A stretch of 64,000 bases of DNA from NCBI GenBank assembly GCA_011032825.1, contig JAADJZ010000010.1:682001-746000 (forward strand), written 5' to 3'. Within the stretch, counting starts at the first letter, position 1. Every line of letters starts with the position of its first letter. The position numbers were made by a program, and so were the translations under genes. The notes under the pieces are model-generated. The model saw only the letters and a program-made list of their open reading frames with translations, had not been told where the DNA came from and searched no databases. Shown piece by piece: positions 21,030 through 32,053 of this stretch. Source of the stretch: Massariosphaeria phaeospora (taxonomy: Eukaryota > Ascomycota > Dothideomycetes > Pleosporales).

Positions 21030-23139
21030 CCGTGTCCGTGCACCTAATGCACGAATTCAGCCAATGCACGCCGAACACTATAAACGCTCTATTAGAAATA
21101 AAGCTGTAGAGCTACCTACAATTAATATTATCACGAGATATTCTAGTAGAGTACTATATTGATACTTGCGATCAACTTGTGCTACTTATATTTATTTAGA
21201 AGCTTGACGTTGCGGCTGCTACGCGTTAGAATAGCTAGAGCAGCAGATACGCTCTCTAAGGCCTTCGCAGCATTTCTAGTATTAACGCTGCGTTTGTAAC
21301 GCTTTTTGCTCTGTAAAGATAGCTGCAAAGCTTTTTTTTTACTTTTTTGTAAAGATTGTAGAGCTTTTGTAGCGTCGCGAGCTTCTTTCTAGCGAGCGCG
21401 CTCTGCTGCCTTTTCTGCTATCTCTTTTTTCTTCGCTACCTTAGCTGCCTTCCGCGCTACACGCTTTTCCTTTGCAATTTTCTTCTTGTACAGCTTAGCT
21501 GCTTTCCTTAGCTCTGCTGTCTTTGCTTTTTAAAGTTGCTGTTCCTAATTTTCCTGCTCCTTGATTAACTAACGAACACGTGCTTCCTTTACTTTCCTTG
21601 GTAACTAGAAAATAGCTCTACTATAATACTCCTAGCGCTGTTGAAAGTCTAGAGCTTTACTCTTTTTCTTACGCTTTTTCTTAATAGATAGAGCCTGCTT
21701 AAGCCCATCTATTTTATAGTTAATTAGGTTATTTTGGACAGATAGGTAGTAGAGCGATTGACGAAGCTTCTGTGTATTCTTACTGCTCTAATCGCTTACT
21801 ACAGAGCGTACAAGCCTATCTATCTTTCTTCAATTATAATCGCTAAGTAATAATATAGAGTTTTCTCTTGATTCTTGAGTTTTAGTGAATCTATTAAGGA
21901 TAGAATTAGGATTAGGCAGTGATATGCCTGTTGCTCTAAAAGAGCTAAGAATTGTTGATTCCTTAAAGGAGGTTTCTTACGCCTTCTAGAATAGTAGGAA
22001 AAAGTTGCCTTTAGTAATAGAAAGAAGACCTTAGCTTGTTTGAAAGTAGTTTGATAGTTCTACTAAGTAAGCGGTTGATAGAAGCTTGAACATCGCTACA
22101 TCGAGTAGCTAAAGCGTATGAGTTAAATAAAGAAGTAGAATAGCAAGAAGAATCTTGTTCTAATCACAGTAGTCGATAAAATCTATAGTAATATGGGATC
22201 CGTGGCCATCTAGGATTAGGAGTCGATAGAATCGTTAGGTTTTCTCTTTTGTACAGCGATCAAACACCTGCTCAAGCTAGGCAAGTCTAATATCGTTGTT
22301 CGTCCAGCCAGAGGGTAATGAGGTGATAAATACTAGGTGTTCTTCTGCCTGGATATCGTCTACCTAGCTTGATTGAATGCCTTTGTTGGCAGCTTTATAG
22401 ATAAAGCTTGGAAGCAAAGCAGATCCATTAGCGCATATACATGCTAGGAGCGTAATCTATGCACGATTTCTATTCTGGATTAATGCCTTAACCTCCTTCT
22501 TCTCCCACATTCGTCTACTAAATATCCTTTTTGATCTACTAATAATGCTGATTAGGAAGCCTTTCTCGTCTATATTGTAGGTATGACGAGGATCTATCTG
22601 ATATTGCTCAATCTTGCTGTGTAGAAGATGAAAGTAGAGGCGATATTTATTCTCTAAATCAGCTTTGTGGCGATTGCTGTCCATGCCAACTGTCTATTGT
22701 AATATGAGATGAATGCTGTGTCGGTTGATAAAGCGGGTAACCTAGCTCTCGCTGACTAGCTCCTTAGCTATTGTTAATGCAAAATTTCGTATTATCTCTT
22801 TTGTAGGAGGTATATGTCTCTCTGTAAGTCGTTTGATATATCGCACAAGCTCCTGCTCTTGCTGTAGGTTGAGCTTTTGTTGATTGTTTGCAGTGGCTGC
22901 ACGCGACGCTGTAACACCTCAGTGTCTTCGCGATAGTGTACTGCGATCGACACCACGTCTAGTAGCAATTTCTGTATATGAGAAATCTTCTCCTGGCTCT
23001 CGCGATTCGATTTCATCAATTGCAGCCTAAATAGGGTCCATAGTGGTGGAGTTGTCGCGTGTTGAAGATTAGGGGGTTTTGACGTGTTTGGTGTTCGGCG
23101 TGCATTGGCTGAATCCGTGCATTGGGTGCACGGACACGG
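21030..23139 (-). mobile_element. CCGTG-family pogo transposon, lightly mutated copy
   Basis: 2,110 bp, terminal repeats CCGTGTCCGTGCACCTAATG / complement, TA on both sides (21,028-21,029 and 23,140-23,141). It reads leftward. The transposase retains 'RHTYNIDEKGFLI' (Asp codon at 22,568-22,570) and 'LILDGHGSHITIDF' (Asp at 22,208-22,210), both changed in the copy at 18,557. The third block 'LLDVAMFKLL' is near 22,100. The C-terminal basic coiled region is readable in complement at 21,200-21,620. Several in-frame TAG stops still interrupt it, so it is not obviously active, but it is far less RIP-mutated than its neighbours. Confidence 0.92.
21180..23060 (-). pseudogene. Pogo-type DDE_1 transposase, few stops, catalytic residues kept
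   Basis: The frame runs from the helix-turn-helix region near 23,000, through a CENP-B-like block ('FALTIAKELVSES', 'VTRFINRHSIH' near 22,700-22,780) and the DDE core, to a Lys/Arg/Ala-rich tail. The longest uninterrupted piece is 22,457-22,684. Stops that I can place are TAG at expected Gln/Trp codons (for example before 'NKILLAIL' and inside 'HTL*LLDV'). All three acidic residues of the DDD triad appear intact. This is presumably a cut-and-paste transposase inactivated by a small number of RIP-like changes. The start codon is not certain. Confidence 0.82.
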
Positions 23140-23235
23140 TACGCGAGAGTTGCTCTGGGCAGTTACTGCTTTCAGAGATCGAAGTAGCCAGACAGATGCC
23201 TCGTCTTCTTCCTCCATGGCCTCTACCATGACCTC

Positions 23236-25578
23236 TCATTCTTTGACACTCTCCAACAGACACTCCGTGCGTTGATATCGATCAACCATATCAATTCCAT
23301 GGAAGGTAACGAGATGGTTGCTCAGGCCGTCTCTGGAGGTGTACTGTTGGTTGCAGAGCCGTTGAGGACAGTTGAATGCGCCTTCCCGGAGAGTTTCTAG
23401 ATGCTTGTTGATATGTTTCTTGAGACTTAACTCATCGAGCCATATACTATCAATATTGACGCAGAAAGGACATCGACCTGGCCTGATCACAAGACCACGC
23501 CAGCAGACCACGCCACACAGCTTGTCTTCGCGGTTAAATTCCGTACACCCAGGATGCACATTACAGTTTTTTTTCTCCTCGGGTTCTAGACCACGATCAA
23601 TGAATTGTGCACAGTAGAAACAAAAGTTGACGTTGTGAAGAGAGCAATGGCAACACAGCAGGTGCAAGGCCTGATCACGATGTCTTTCTCGGAGAGCCAC
23701 CTTACAATAAGGACATTCCATATCTGCCGTGGGAGGCTTGACAGGTTGTTGGTACCATGGTCGAAACTTCTGTGGGTTTGCGAGCGCGAGTATAGGTCGA
23801 ACGCACTCTTCAAGTGACAAAGCGTCAGTGGACCAGAGGTTGTCGATTATGGACGCCTGTAGGGTGTTGTATTTGAGCATATGAGTGAATATTGACGAGG
23901 CTTCGGGGGTTACACGTGCACTGGTTTCATTCCCCGCACACCGTTTTTCAGTCGGAACCAGCTCGATATTGTCGTGATGCGCTGCTCTTCTTCTCATGTA
24001 TAGAATTGTATGGGCTTTTTTCCGAATAACCCGACGTGAGCTTTTGGGTAACCCAGCAACAGTTTCTTGAAAGATATCCTCGGTAGGGTGTAGATTGTGC
24101 TTAGAGAGGGTAGCCCCGAAAGGTTTGGGGGCATTGAGATCTCTCGTGAAGCCGATGCTGCGTGAGAAATCGACATGTTCCATGTCCTCAGATAAGTTCC
24201 TGACGACGTTCTGCGTGTCGATGCCAACTATATTGGAGACATATGACTGGAAAGTTCGATCAGAATTGTGAGAAAGAGTCTGGACCATTTTGCCTGCAGA
24301 CAACTTTCCTATAAAGACACGATCAGCTGATATCAAGATAATGGGAGTTATGATACTTACCATCTACACCATTGGCGAAACCACGCCGAAAAGCATAGCA
24401 TGTAACGTCTTGGCTGTATCCACATCTCTGACCAAGTGACCTTAGGTAAGTCCCCACGGAGGTTGCGGACATGATTCGGTCTTCGGAGATTTTGTAGAGG
24501 TCAAGTTTCCGAAGAATAGGCAATTCTTGCTTGTCTTCTCTGATACGGAACTGTCTGGAATTGCAACCGTCTTGGATCCAACGGTCTTCGAAATCCGCTG
24601 GATCTTTGCATTGCACAAAGACTTCGTCTGCTAAGGCTAGGCTGAGAAACCATCTCACTGGGCAGACAAACCTTTTTCCAGGGTCAGTCTCTTCTGAGAG
24701 CGTGATGCTTTGCCTAAATTTGAGTTAAAAGGGCCTGGCCTGATATGATTGACTTGTTCCAACGTACACTGCATTCTCATGGTCACGGTGGAACTTCCGG
24801 TTCCACAGTGCTATGAGGATTTGGTATTGTAAGGTACCGTTACGTCGAGCGAGGGAAAAGGTTATGTCTTTGTATTTCAAGCCTTCATTCGACAATCTGT
24901 GACATGAGGATTCAACGACCTCCCCAGGTCGCAACCCCCAAATTGAGGAGATAAGAAGCCAGAATGTGAGCTGTATCATGATCCGTGGATGCGCGAAGGT
25001 GTACTCGTCGTACCGCCACAAGAAATTGAGAATTTCTTCCGAGTCTCTAGAAAGCGCCAGGGACTTTTCTTTCGCTTTTGTGGAAACATTCCCAGACTTG
25101 ACCAGTCGTTGGACATGCTTAAAGGAAGTTAGTCATAGCGCATAAGTCTTCTTACTCTGAGTACATACACTTTTGAGTTCGATCTTGACTTTAGGATCAT
25201 ATGAATGGCCTGTTACCAATCTCACAACCCGCTGTAGCTGCTCAAGTTCCTTCAGCAAAGTCGTCATGGCAATATGTTTGCCAAGCTTGGATTGTGCTGT
25301 CTTGGATCTCCAGCTCAGGTATGCCTTGATCCAGTTCATCTCAGGGGGGGATTTGAGCGGCTCCTCGATTTCATCTTTTGCCATTTCGGCCGGCAGATTA
25401 ACCACAAATCTGCAAATCGTTAGTTATCTTGGTACTCATGCAAATCACTTACTGACCTTTTCCATAACTTCAACATCCGCGTTACTGCATTCCTCTCGTA
25501 GGCTTCCACCGCCTCCGTGGCTGTGATTTTGGGTGTCACGCCAGCAGCTAACGCTGCAATCTCATCGAAAAAATCCAT
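23236..25578 (-). CDS. DUF3435 tyrosine recombinase (Starship captain-like) with C-terminal zinc fingers
   Basis: Five exons (25,578-25,457; 25,409-25,169; 25,117-24,768; 24,713-24,361; 24,308-23,236) join in phase to 712 codons, start MDFFDEIAAL. Introns are 47-54 nt; one uses an AAG acceptor. The DUF3435 core is clear: 'IWGLRPGEVVESS' with Arg at residue ~184 (tyrosine-recombinase box I), 'CYAFRRGFANGVD' with Tyr ~344 and Arg ~347 (box II, YxxR), then 'LSHNSDRTFQSYVS' with Tyr ~378. Cys/His clusters at about residues 560-700 (CPYC, CPFC...H..H, CPQRLC...H) look like C2H2-type fingers. DUF3435 proteins include the captain integrases of fungal Starship elements and are often labelled 'FluG domain'. 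The gene reads toward the repeat island. A TGA at 23,236-23,238 ends it 97 bp before a pogo insertion; the frame beyond stays open, so the original protein may have been longer. Mobility of this locus is inference. Confidence 0.82.
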
Positions 25579-26761
25579 GGTGAAGCTAATTGATGTAAGG
25601 ACTCAAATTCCCAAGGTAGTGAAAAGAGCAGTTGTGTATACGAGTTTGCGCTCGTCAGAGAAGTGCCCTAAGCTACAACTCGGAAAAGGAACATACAGCC
25701 AATTGTTCTGTCCGGCACTAGACATGCAATCCTATCCTGTGCCGCCATCCTGCTGAAGGGCGTCCGTTGGGGCCAAAACGAAAGCCACAAATCAGTTTAA
25801 GGAAACTGTTGACCATCTGCTCTATCTAGCTTCGCAGCCAGATCATGGCCAGGCAGGCTGGGTTTCTGGGGCCAATCAGGCGTACTACGCAGCCCATGGG
25901 TGGAATCCTTCAGTTTAGATAGAATCAACTGGTCAAGCGCCTCCCCCGCAGGGGCCCTCAATACGAAGCTGTTTCTCGTTTCTTATCATTAGTATCATAT
26001 CCCTGCAATAAACACTAGTCTTGTTCGGGAAGTTTGATGGATCGGTTTTTCGATGATGGCATGTGTAAAATTATATTTGTTAGAACTGCAAAACCTCTTA
26101 CAGCTGGTTATCGGGCTGGTAGTGCCCCTAGACCACACGCCCTATTATCTGATTGATGGAGATTTTCTGCTTTGGAAAATATATAACGTTGAGCAAAATG
26201 GATACCTAGTGAGGGATTTGAGCAGAATCTTCAGAGCGGGGTGAAATTGTGGGTAGACTAGTACCTACCAGGGGTAGATAGTGGGGTGGGTGATGCAAGC
26301 GATTGGTGGTGGTGGGGCGTCTGATACGGATGCGGTAAGAGCTACCCCCTCGAACAGCACGCAATCGTTAGACACATTTTGAGAGGCGTTGCACCGGAAC
26401 TCCATGACAGACATTACAGCTATGAGTTGAGTATTTCAGAGTACTGATTCACTGATTGGCAATTATCTTTATGCAAACATGCATTCAACAATCAATAGCA
26501 CTGCAAAACTTCAGAGTAAATCGGACGTGTGGTCTAGTAGGTATAACTTTCGCGCCGCATATTTATCAGGTCTGTGAACTACAAGCACGTATACACAGCG
26601 TCATATCAACCGATCATTCCGTTCAAAGTTTGACATTGCACTAGTACTTCTCGACTCGAGATGTATCTGCCCTATGTACCATAACCAGCCCGAAGAAGAT
26701 CCCATCAATCATAAGACACATTGAAGAAGAAAGCCCCGCATCCCCTGCACGACAAACGAGC
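25579..26761. other. Intergenic, no gene seen
   Basis: About 1.2 kb of moderate base composition upstream of the recombinase gene. If the recombinase is a Starship captain, the outer boundary of the element should lie in this interval; I could not identify a terminal repeat or direct repeat by eye. Short open frames here have no family features. Confidence 0.5.
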
Positions 26762-26980
26762 TCATTTCGTCTTGCTCGTCGTGTCCTCGGCGTGCTTTGC
26801 GAGCGGGTGCGTCGGGTTCGAGCTCAGCGCGCCCTTCTGGTCGTCCGAGGCATCCTGTGCGTTTCCTTGTTTGGGGCCGGCGCCCTGTTTGTTGGGGTTC
26901 GCGCCCACGGGCTCGGCTTGCTGAGCGTTGGTCTGCTGCTCGGGCTCGGGCGACTGACGGCCTGCGTTGGGGGCGGACAT
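26762..26980 (-). CDS. Small conserved hydrophilic protein
   Basis: 72 residues, start MSAPNAGRQSPEPEQQ, stop TGA at 26,762-26,764. The product is Gln/Ala/Asn/Gly-rich and strongly hydrophilic, without signal peptide or membrane segment. It ends 'LSSNPTHPLAKHAEDTTSKT'. Short proteins beginning MSAPN.GRQSPEPE and ending in an 'SNP.H.L' motif recur as unnamed genes in filamentous ascomycetes, from memory; function unknown. The composition resembles stress-related disordered proteins, which is only a guess. Overlapping frames on the other strand at the same place are GC-rich shadows. An upstream intron or second exon cannot be excluded, but the in-frame start is good. Confidence 0.65.
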   Translation of the reverse strand: MSAPNAGRQSPEPEQQTNAQQAEPVGANPNKQGAGPKQGNAQDASDDQKGALSSNPTHPLAKHAEDTTSKTK

Positions 26981-27552
26981 GATGTGTGAGTACTAGTGGT
27001 GTTAGGACTAAGACAGGGAGAGTCGACTCTGCGCGGTATCGGCGGTGCTTGCTGCTAATGAGACACGTACAGGTGTGTTGTAGGTTTGGGAGACTGTCGT
27101 AGGTATTAGTTTACTTTCCTTCCAGCTTGTAGTAGCGACTTACAGAGACTGCTTCGTTGATGCAGTTAATTGTGGTCTTGACTTTGGGAGGCTCGAGGTT
27201 GATGGATACCTGAACTGTCGCGTTGCCCCGCGCTTTTGATTGAGAGCTGCCCCACTACGACGTCATTGTCCAGCGCCCTTGCCAGGCCAGATCAGGAAAG
27301 AAGCCTGAGTATGTACGTCAAGCAAAAGTGCATAATTGACGCAGCCTGCTGATGAAGCAGAGCGGAAGAAGTCTCCGGTAGATGAACTATTGCTGCCCAA
27401 AGATCAAGCGAGTTGACTGCACTTTGGCATATGATGGAGCGAGTTAGAGCCTGTTACAGCAATTATACATTGCTCCAAGTACCCTAATATTCAACGAATC
27501 CGTCATCCAGTCATAGGCTTATCCAAGGTGATGGACTGGCCTGCGCATGCCG
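26981..27552. other. Intergenic, no gene seen
   Basis: About 570 bp between two minus-strand genes: promoter of the small protein and 3' flank of the membrane protein gene. No further feature is recognised. Confidence 0.5.
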
Positions 27553-29218
27553 TCAACTCATTTTCCCGATCTCCATATCCCCGTCACCCAAGTCATCATC
27601 ATCGTCCCACCCTTGCCCATTGAGCCGTCTTCCTACCCAGAGCCCAAGCATAGTCATTGCACTAGCTGTCAGAAACCACCCCTCAAACCATCTTTCGGTA
27701 AATCTAGGCTCAAGCGGTGCACCCAATGCATCGGAGATTGCACTCTTCATCTCGACTGGAAGATTACTTCTTAGGAGTAATGCCGAGCTGATGACATATG
27801 TTGCGGCGATTTGTGATATGAGAAGGGCAAAGTTGGCACGCGCATGATGAAGAATTCCCGGTACAATGCGAGCGAAGAGGAAGAACGTCTGAACAACGCT
27901 GTTGAAGCTAGCCAACAGCATCACCCCAGAGAGCAGGAACGATATAGTTCGACTCCAAGCTACACGGTCAATGGTGGGATCCCAGTGCTTCGCGAGAACG
28001 GCTAGAAAGTTGTTTATCGGGTCTGAGTTTGAGAAGCTAGTATTGGGAGAGGAGAAGCGCTGTAGAGTTGTTAAAGTCGTGGCGCCTATGCGGTAGGCGC
28101 AATAGACGGAGAAGACAAGTGAGAAAACATTGAGCAAGCGGCCATACGCAGTATGTGAGCGAAGCTGCGTCTGTCTGCGGCTTTGGAGGATTGAAAGCGA
28201 ATTCTGCAGAGTCGTTCGCATGGTCTCTAGTCCTTGAATTTCAAGTCGTAGTGAACTCCGTTCTTGAACGTCCGGATTGCCCCGAATGCTGCCAACAACA
28301 CGGGTCACGAACCCTTCTTGAGGGGCGTCTGATAATTTGTGATCCAATGCCCGTAGTCGACTCTCCTTGGCTGATAGCATGTCGTTGGTTGCATCTAATC
28401 CAGCATGCTTTCGACCGATATCAGAGTCGGTGACCTGAACGGGTCAGTTATGGACCGGAGCCATCAAGCGAGAGTTTCACGAGAGAAGCGTAACGTACAG
28501 GGCGATATTTAGCACCGAACGTCTGCCACAACGAACTCACGGCAGCGAAACCCGCGAGTGATGCCATCAAACTGATGCCAATGATCCCGATCCTCTCTAG
28601 ACAGCCTTGGCTAAAGCTATGATCCCGCACATACGACTCTTCATGTAAGTAAGACCCAAGCAAGCCTCTTCCAAGATACCAAAATCCTGCAAGCCATAGA
28701 GCTAGGCCCAGGAACTCTAGCATCCATGCTATCCTCCGTTGTCCTTTTCCCGATCCGCCCAGTTCCCATCCCGCTCCCGATAGAACCGAATGTATTTCGA
28801 GCGCAGGCGTTGCCACAACTAGTAGGACGAGGAGAGATGGAAGCGTAATCTTCAGGGCCAAGGTGCGCGTGGCAGGATTTACAGTGCCCATGATCTCGCA
28901 CATTATGAGTTCGGCGAGGACGGTTGACAACGCGATGTTGGTTGAAAATGTGATGCTGGCAAGGGTTCTAGCTGTTATCCGTAGATTCTTGAAGATCGAG
29001 GCCCTCTCGCGCAATGCGAAGCCCGGCAATTGGGGGCTGCCATGCTTGCTCTTGTGGTGTGTGGCGCCCGAGAGGAGAGGAAACAGCTTATGCGAGACGG
29101 CGAACGCGACGATGATAAAGGTTAAGATGAATGGAAGGGCCGATATGGCTAACGAGGATGGGCCTCGTTTGACCATGTAGTCCGGAACGCATTCATCGCA
29201 ATCGTCGGAAGGAATCAT
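27553..29218 (-). CDS. Golgi pH regulator / GPR89 (GPHR)-like multispanning membrane protein
   Basis: Two exons (29,218-28,499 and 28,434-27,553) separated by a 64-nt intron (GTACGT..CAG) give 533 residues. About eight to nine hydrophobic segments are visible: near residues 20-45, 85-110, 120-145, 165-190 and 205-230 in exon 1, then several more after a long hydrophilic loop. The soluble loop (about 240-330) begins 'VTDSDIGRKHAG' and has a predicted coiled stretch with 'LEIQGLETMRTTLQNSLSIL' character. This is the layout of the GPHR N-terminal half, the central loop and the C-terminal 'ABA G-protein coupled receptor' domain. Family members are Golgi/ER anion channels that help acidify the Golgi. 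The C-terminus is acidic ('WDDDDDLGDGD'). Length fits fungal members. Confidence 0.8.
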
Positions 29219-29793
29219 AGGGCGAGGCGTGGTACCGCAATTGCTGAGGTGTGACCAGTTGTTTTACTGCCACGTCGTCCTGGTCGTCGGTGATGAGCGC
29301 ACTTTCCATTGACTTTGCAGCATGACAAGATGTGGTGGGCTGCTTTGCAGGAGGTGATGGCTTCTGCGAACGCGCGCGATGGGGATTGTGATCCTCTGCC
29401 AAGCAGGAGCGCCCCACGCCCCACGCTGCGGATCGCTGTCCTGAGGCAAGTCTAGACGGGGCACTTGCCATGGGTAGGTGGTATGTGGAGCTCCATACGC
29501 ATTTAGACAGCCGTAGGAGAAGCGCAATAGTTCTTTGTGTTACCTACTACTGCTACAAATGGAACTCTAGCAATGTCTCAGAACCCCCGACCGAGCAGTG
29601 CGTTGTCTCACTGTTGCACATCGTTCCACCAGGACCTGATCACAGTCTCAGATATGTGTTTGACCAAACTTTGATGAAGCGAGGAGGTCTTTCCGCCTTC
29701 CCAAGATCTAGCTCATTAACGATTACCACCTGTGTGTTCGTCGTATTCAGCTCCGCGTGATGGTTGGGCTCCCTAGGTAGAGAAACACATGTC
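29219..29793. other. Intergenic, no gene seen
   Basis: About 575 bp holding the promoter of the GPHR-like gene and the 3' flank of the stress-protein gene. Several short frames overlap on both strands without domain features. Confidence 0.5.
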
Positions 29794-31357
29794 TTAGGTT
29801 GCCTCGCCAGTCTTATGGTCATATAACTTCGGCTCAGTCGCAATCTCTTCTGCCGCCGAGGCGTTAGCTATGTTACCACGATCCGTAATGTCCTGATTTT
29901 GTGCAACGCTTTCCTCGACGGTGTCGCCTGAATCCAAGGGCTCTGTAACCGTAGACACTCCACCTTGCTCATCTTCACTGCTGTCCGAATCGCTGATATC
30001 GGGACTGTCAAGATTCTGTAGCTCTGGACTCTTTAGGAGAACTTCGGGACTCTGTGGAAATTCTGTAGCTGAAGCAGAGCTTGTATCAACACTAATTCCG
30101 CTGCCAGACTCTTTGTCGTCATGTTCAGGGATTGGGGCGATTTGCACTTGGGATAAGGGACTGGCCTCCAAAGGCACTTTGTACCCTATCGCTGCAGCTA
30201 CAGCGGCAGCCTCGTCATCGGACGCTGGATGATGGCCTTCCGGAGTGAAGTTTTCGCTAGGGTCCAGGCCACCACTCTTCTCCAAAAGGTCCCTATAGGC
30301 ATGCCGGTTTGGATCTAAGGCACGCTTCGCCCTCGCTTTGTCGCGTTTGGAGGACGGCCTGACGACAATAACGGGTACTGGCGAGTGTTGTAGGCAGTAT
30401 TTGGACACAGACCCAGGAAGTAGGCCCTGGAAACCACCTAGACTTCGACCTTTGGTGCCAACCACCAGAATTGCGGGTTCATACAGGTTGATCTGCAAGG
30501 GACTTAGTGTACAGAATCGTAAGGCCAAGTTGAAGAACTCACCATCTCATCAATCACTTTGTTGACTTTACCAAGAGCAAATTCTAGGATGAGATTGATG
30601 GCTTTGTTTTCATGGTTTCTCGTCTGGATCATCTTCATCAGAGCTTCGGCTTCTGAGCGATAACGTCCTTTCTCTACACTGCGATCACCCGCAATCGTGT
30701 CGTCTTTTTCAACGACTCGTAGGCAGACAATCTCATCGCCGTCATCGACCAGCTCGTCAATAAGCCATTGCAATGCATATTCCGAGTACTCGTTGTCGTC
30801 GCAGCCGCATAGAAAGGTCCGTGATCGCTTCGTATACTCGTAGTCCTTATGTTTGGCTATTAGAGTGAAAGAGTTTTCGTCGATGAAGTCTGCAGGTTTA
30901 TCGAACGTATCGAAAGAAACGCGGGGTCGGAAGTTACTAGAAAAGAAAAATCAGCGTGCGATTTCGCCATTGAGGGCAACCGTGTGAAGCATGAAAGGCA
31001 ACGGATCGTGCTACTTGCTCGAAAAGCTACCCGCGATCTCTGTGCATACTTCGCCATGACTGTAAAGACCATAAACGGGTCGGATGTGGGAGGGAAAGGG
31101 TGGAGAGAAAGAAGGCAGGCCAATACTCACGGTGGAGGTGGAGGCGATGACATGCGCCGCCTTTCGCGGCCCTGCTTGGGACTGCCTCGCGGGAGCGTAG
31201 CATTGGAGTGAGCGAGAAACTGAATGGATGGTCGGCGGGCCGCCTCTGCACCTGGTGTACCGGCTGGGCCTAGCAGCGGGTTCATCGTCGGCCGCGCTCG
31301 ATTGACGGCTGGTGGTGAACCGTTCCGTGGTGCTTTGGACGTGGGGGAGGTGCTCAT
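29794..31357 (-). CDS. Universal stress protein (USP) domain protein
   Basis: Three exons (31,357-31,131; 30,936-30,543; 30,492-29,794) join in phase to 439 residues, start MSTSPTSKAP. Introns are 194 nt (large for this window) and 50 nt. The N-terminus is a ~75-residue Pro/Ser-rich tail. The USP fold follows from about 'RSRTFLCGCDDNEYSEYALQW' to 'VIVVRPSSKRDKAR'. The nucleotide-binding signature is readable as 'VVGTKGRSLGGFQGLLPGSVS', matching the G-2x-G-9x-G-S/T motif of ATP-binding USPs. The last ~190 residues are acidic, Ser-rich and probably disordered. Fungal proteins of this build are cytosolic stress-related ATP binders of unclear substrate. The first intron could hide a small additional exon, but the simple join keeps frame. 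Confidence 0.82.
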
Positions 31358-32053
31358 CCTGGTATCTGGCAGCTGGAGAGGCACGAGGGCGTCTGGTGAG
31401 CCCAACCGCAGACGAATGCAATGTCAGAGCGGACCGCTCGTGGGATCCTTGCGCGCAGCAGCCGATATAACAGGTGACAGCGTTCCAACCTTGGAAGATT
31501 CGCTGTCCGTCGTGACCTACGGGCTTGGCGCGGGGGGGAGTTTGCTGCGAGGTGAGGTGATGACGAGAAATGCTCACGAGCGACGCTGGCCACGAAATGA
31601 TCTCGGGGTCGTGAAATAATGAACCTTGGAAGTGACGGGTTGAATGCATGCGGCCTGATCTGGAGACGCGGTGCTTGGCTTCACGCTGCCGCGTCGAGCA
31701 CGGGCGATGTAGAAACGGAGTGGGGAGGCGCGGGGCTTGGCTTGTACGGCCGGGACAAACGGTAACCGATGGATGTAGACTCACACCATGACAGGGCTCG
31801 GTAAGATGGCAAAGGTTCTTCTTTCTCTTTGCAAAGCCCTATTGTATCCAGCAAAGTAGGTATACAGTAACACCGCTGGATTGTGGCTGGTGACTCGCAG
31901 GTCTGAGGTGCCGGTGCTACACAGTCACACAGAGATTCAATAATTCAATTGCACTCCATGTCTGGTCCACACCGTAAGCCGTGAAATATCGCGAGCCCAA
32001 CGACACTACAGATTTCAAACGCAAAAACGGACTAGATACTATCTATAATGCGC
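31358..32053. other. Intergenic, no gene seen
   Basis: About 700 bp upstream of the USP gene and downstream of zuotin. A minus-strand frame continues open upstream of the chosen start to 31,784 in another frame, but it has low-complexity Ser/Arg/Pro content and no domain. Read as 5' untranslated region and promoter. Confidence 0.5.

Noticed and set aside
1..22000. A CRISPR array or a prophage in the repeated AT-rich region
   Set aside because: The repeats are dispersed transposon copies with target duplications and reverse-transcriptase/transposase relics, and the neighbouring genes have introns, so this is fungal nuclear DNA.
23236..25578. FluG (glutamine-synthetase-like) function for the recombinase gene
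   Set aside because: The common label 'FluG domain' for DUF3435 is historical; no glutamine synthetase motif is present, whereas tyrosine-recombinase residues are.
26721..26989. Several overlapping frames on + opposite the small conserved protein
   Set aside because: They are antisense shadows of the 72-residue minus-strand gene, which has the better start, composition and family resemblance.
29193..29527. Three overlapping minus-strand frames upstream of the GPHR-like gene
   Set aside because: They overlap its start and leader, are in different frames, and add no conserved domain; treated as 5' untranslated region.
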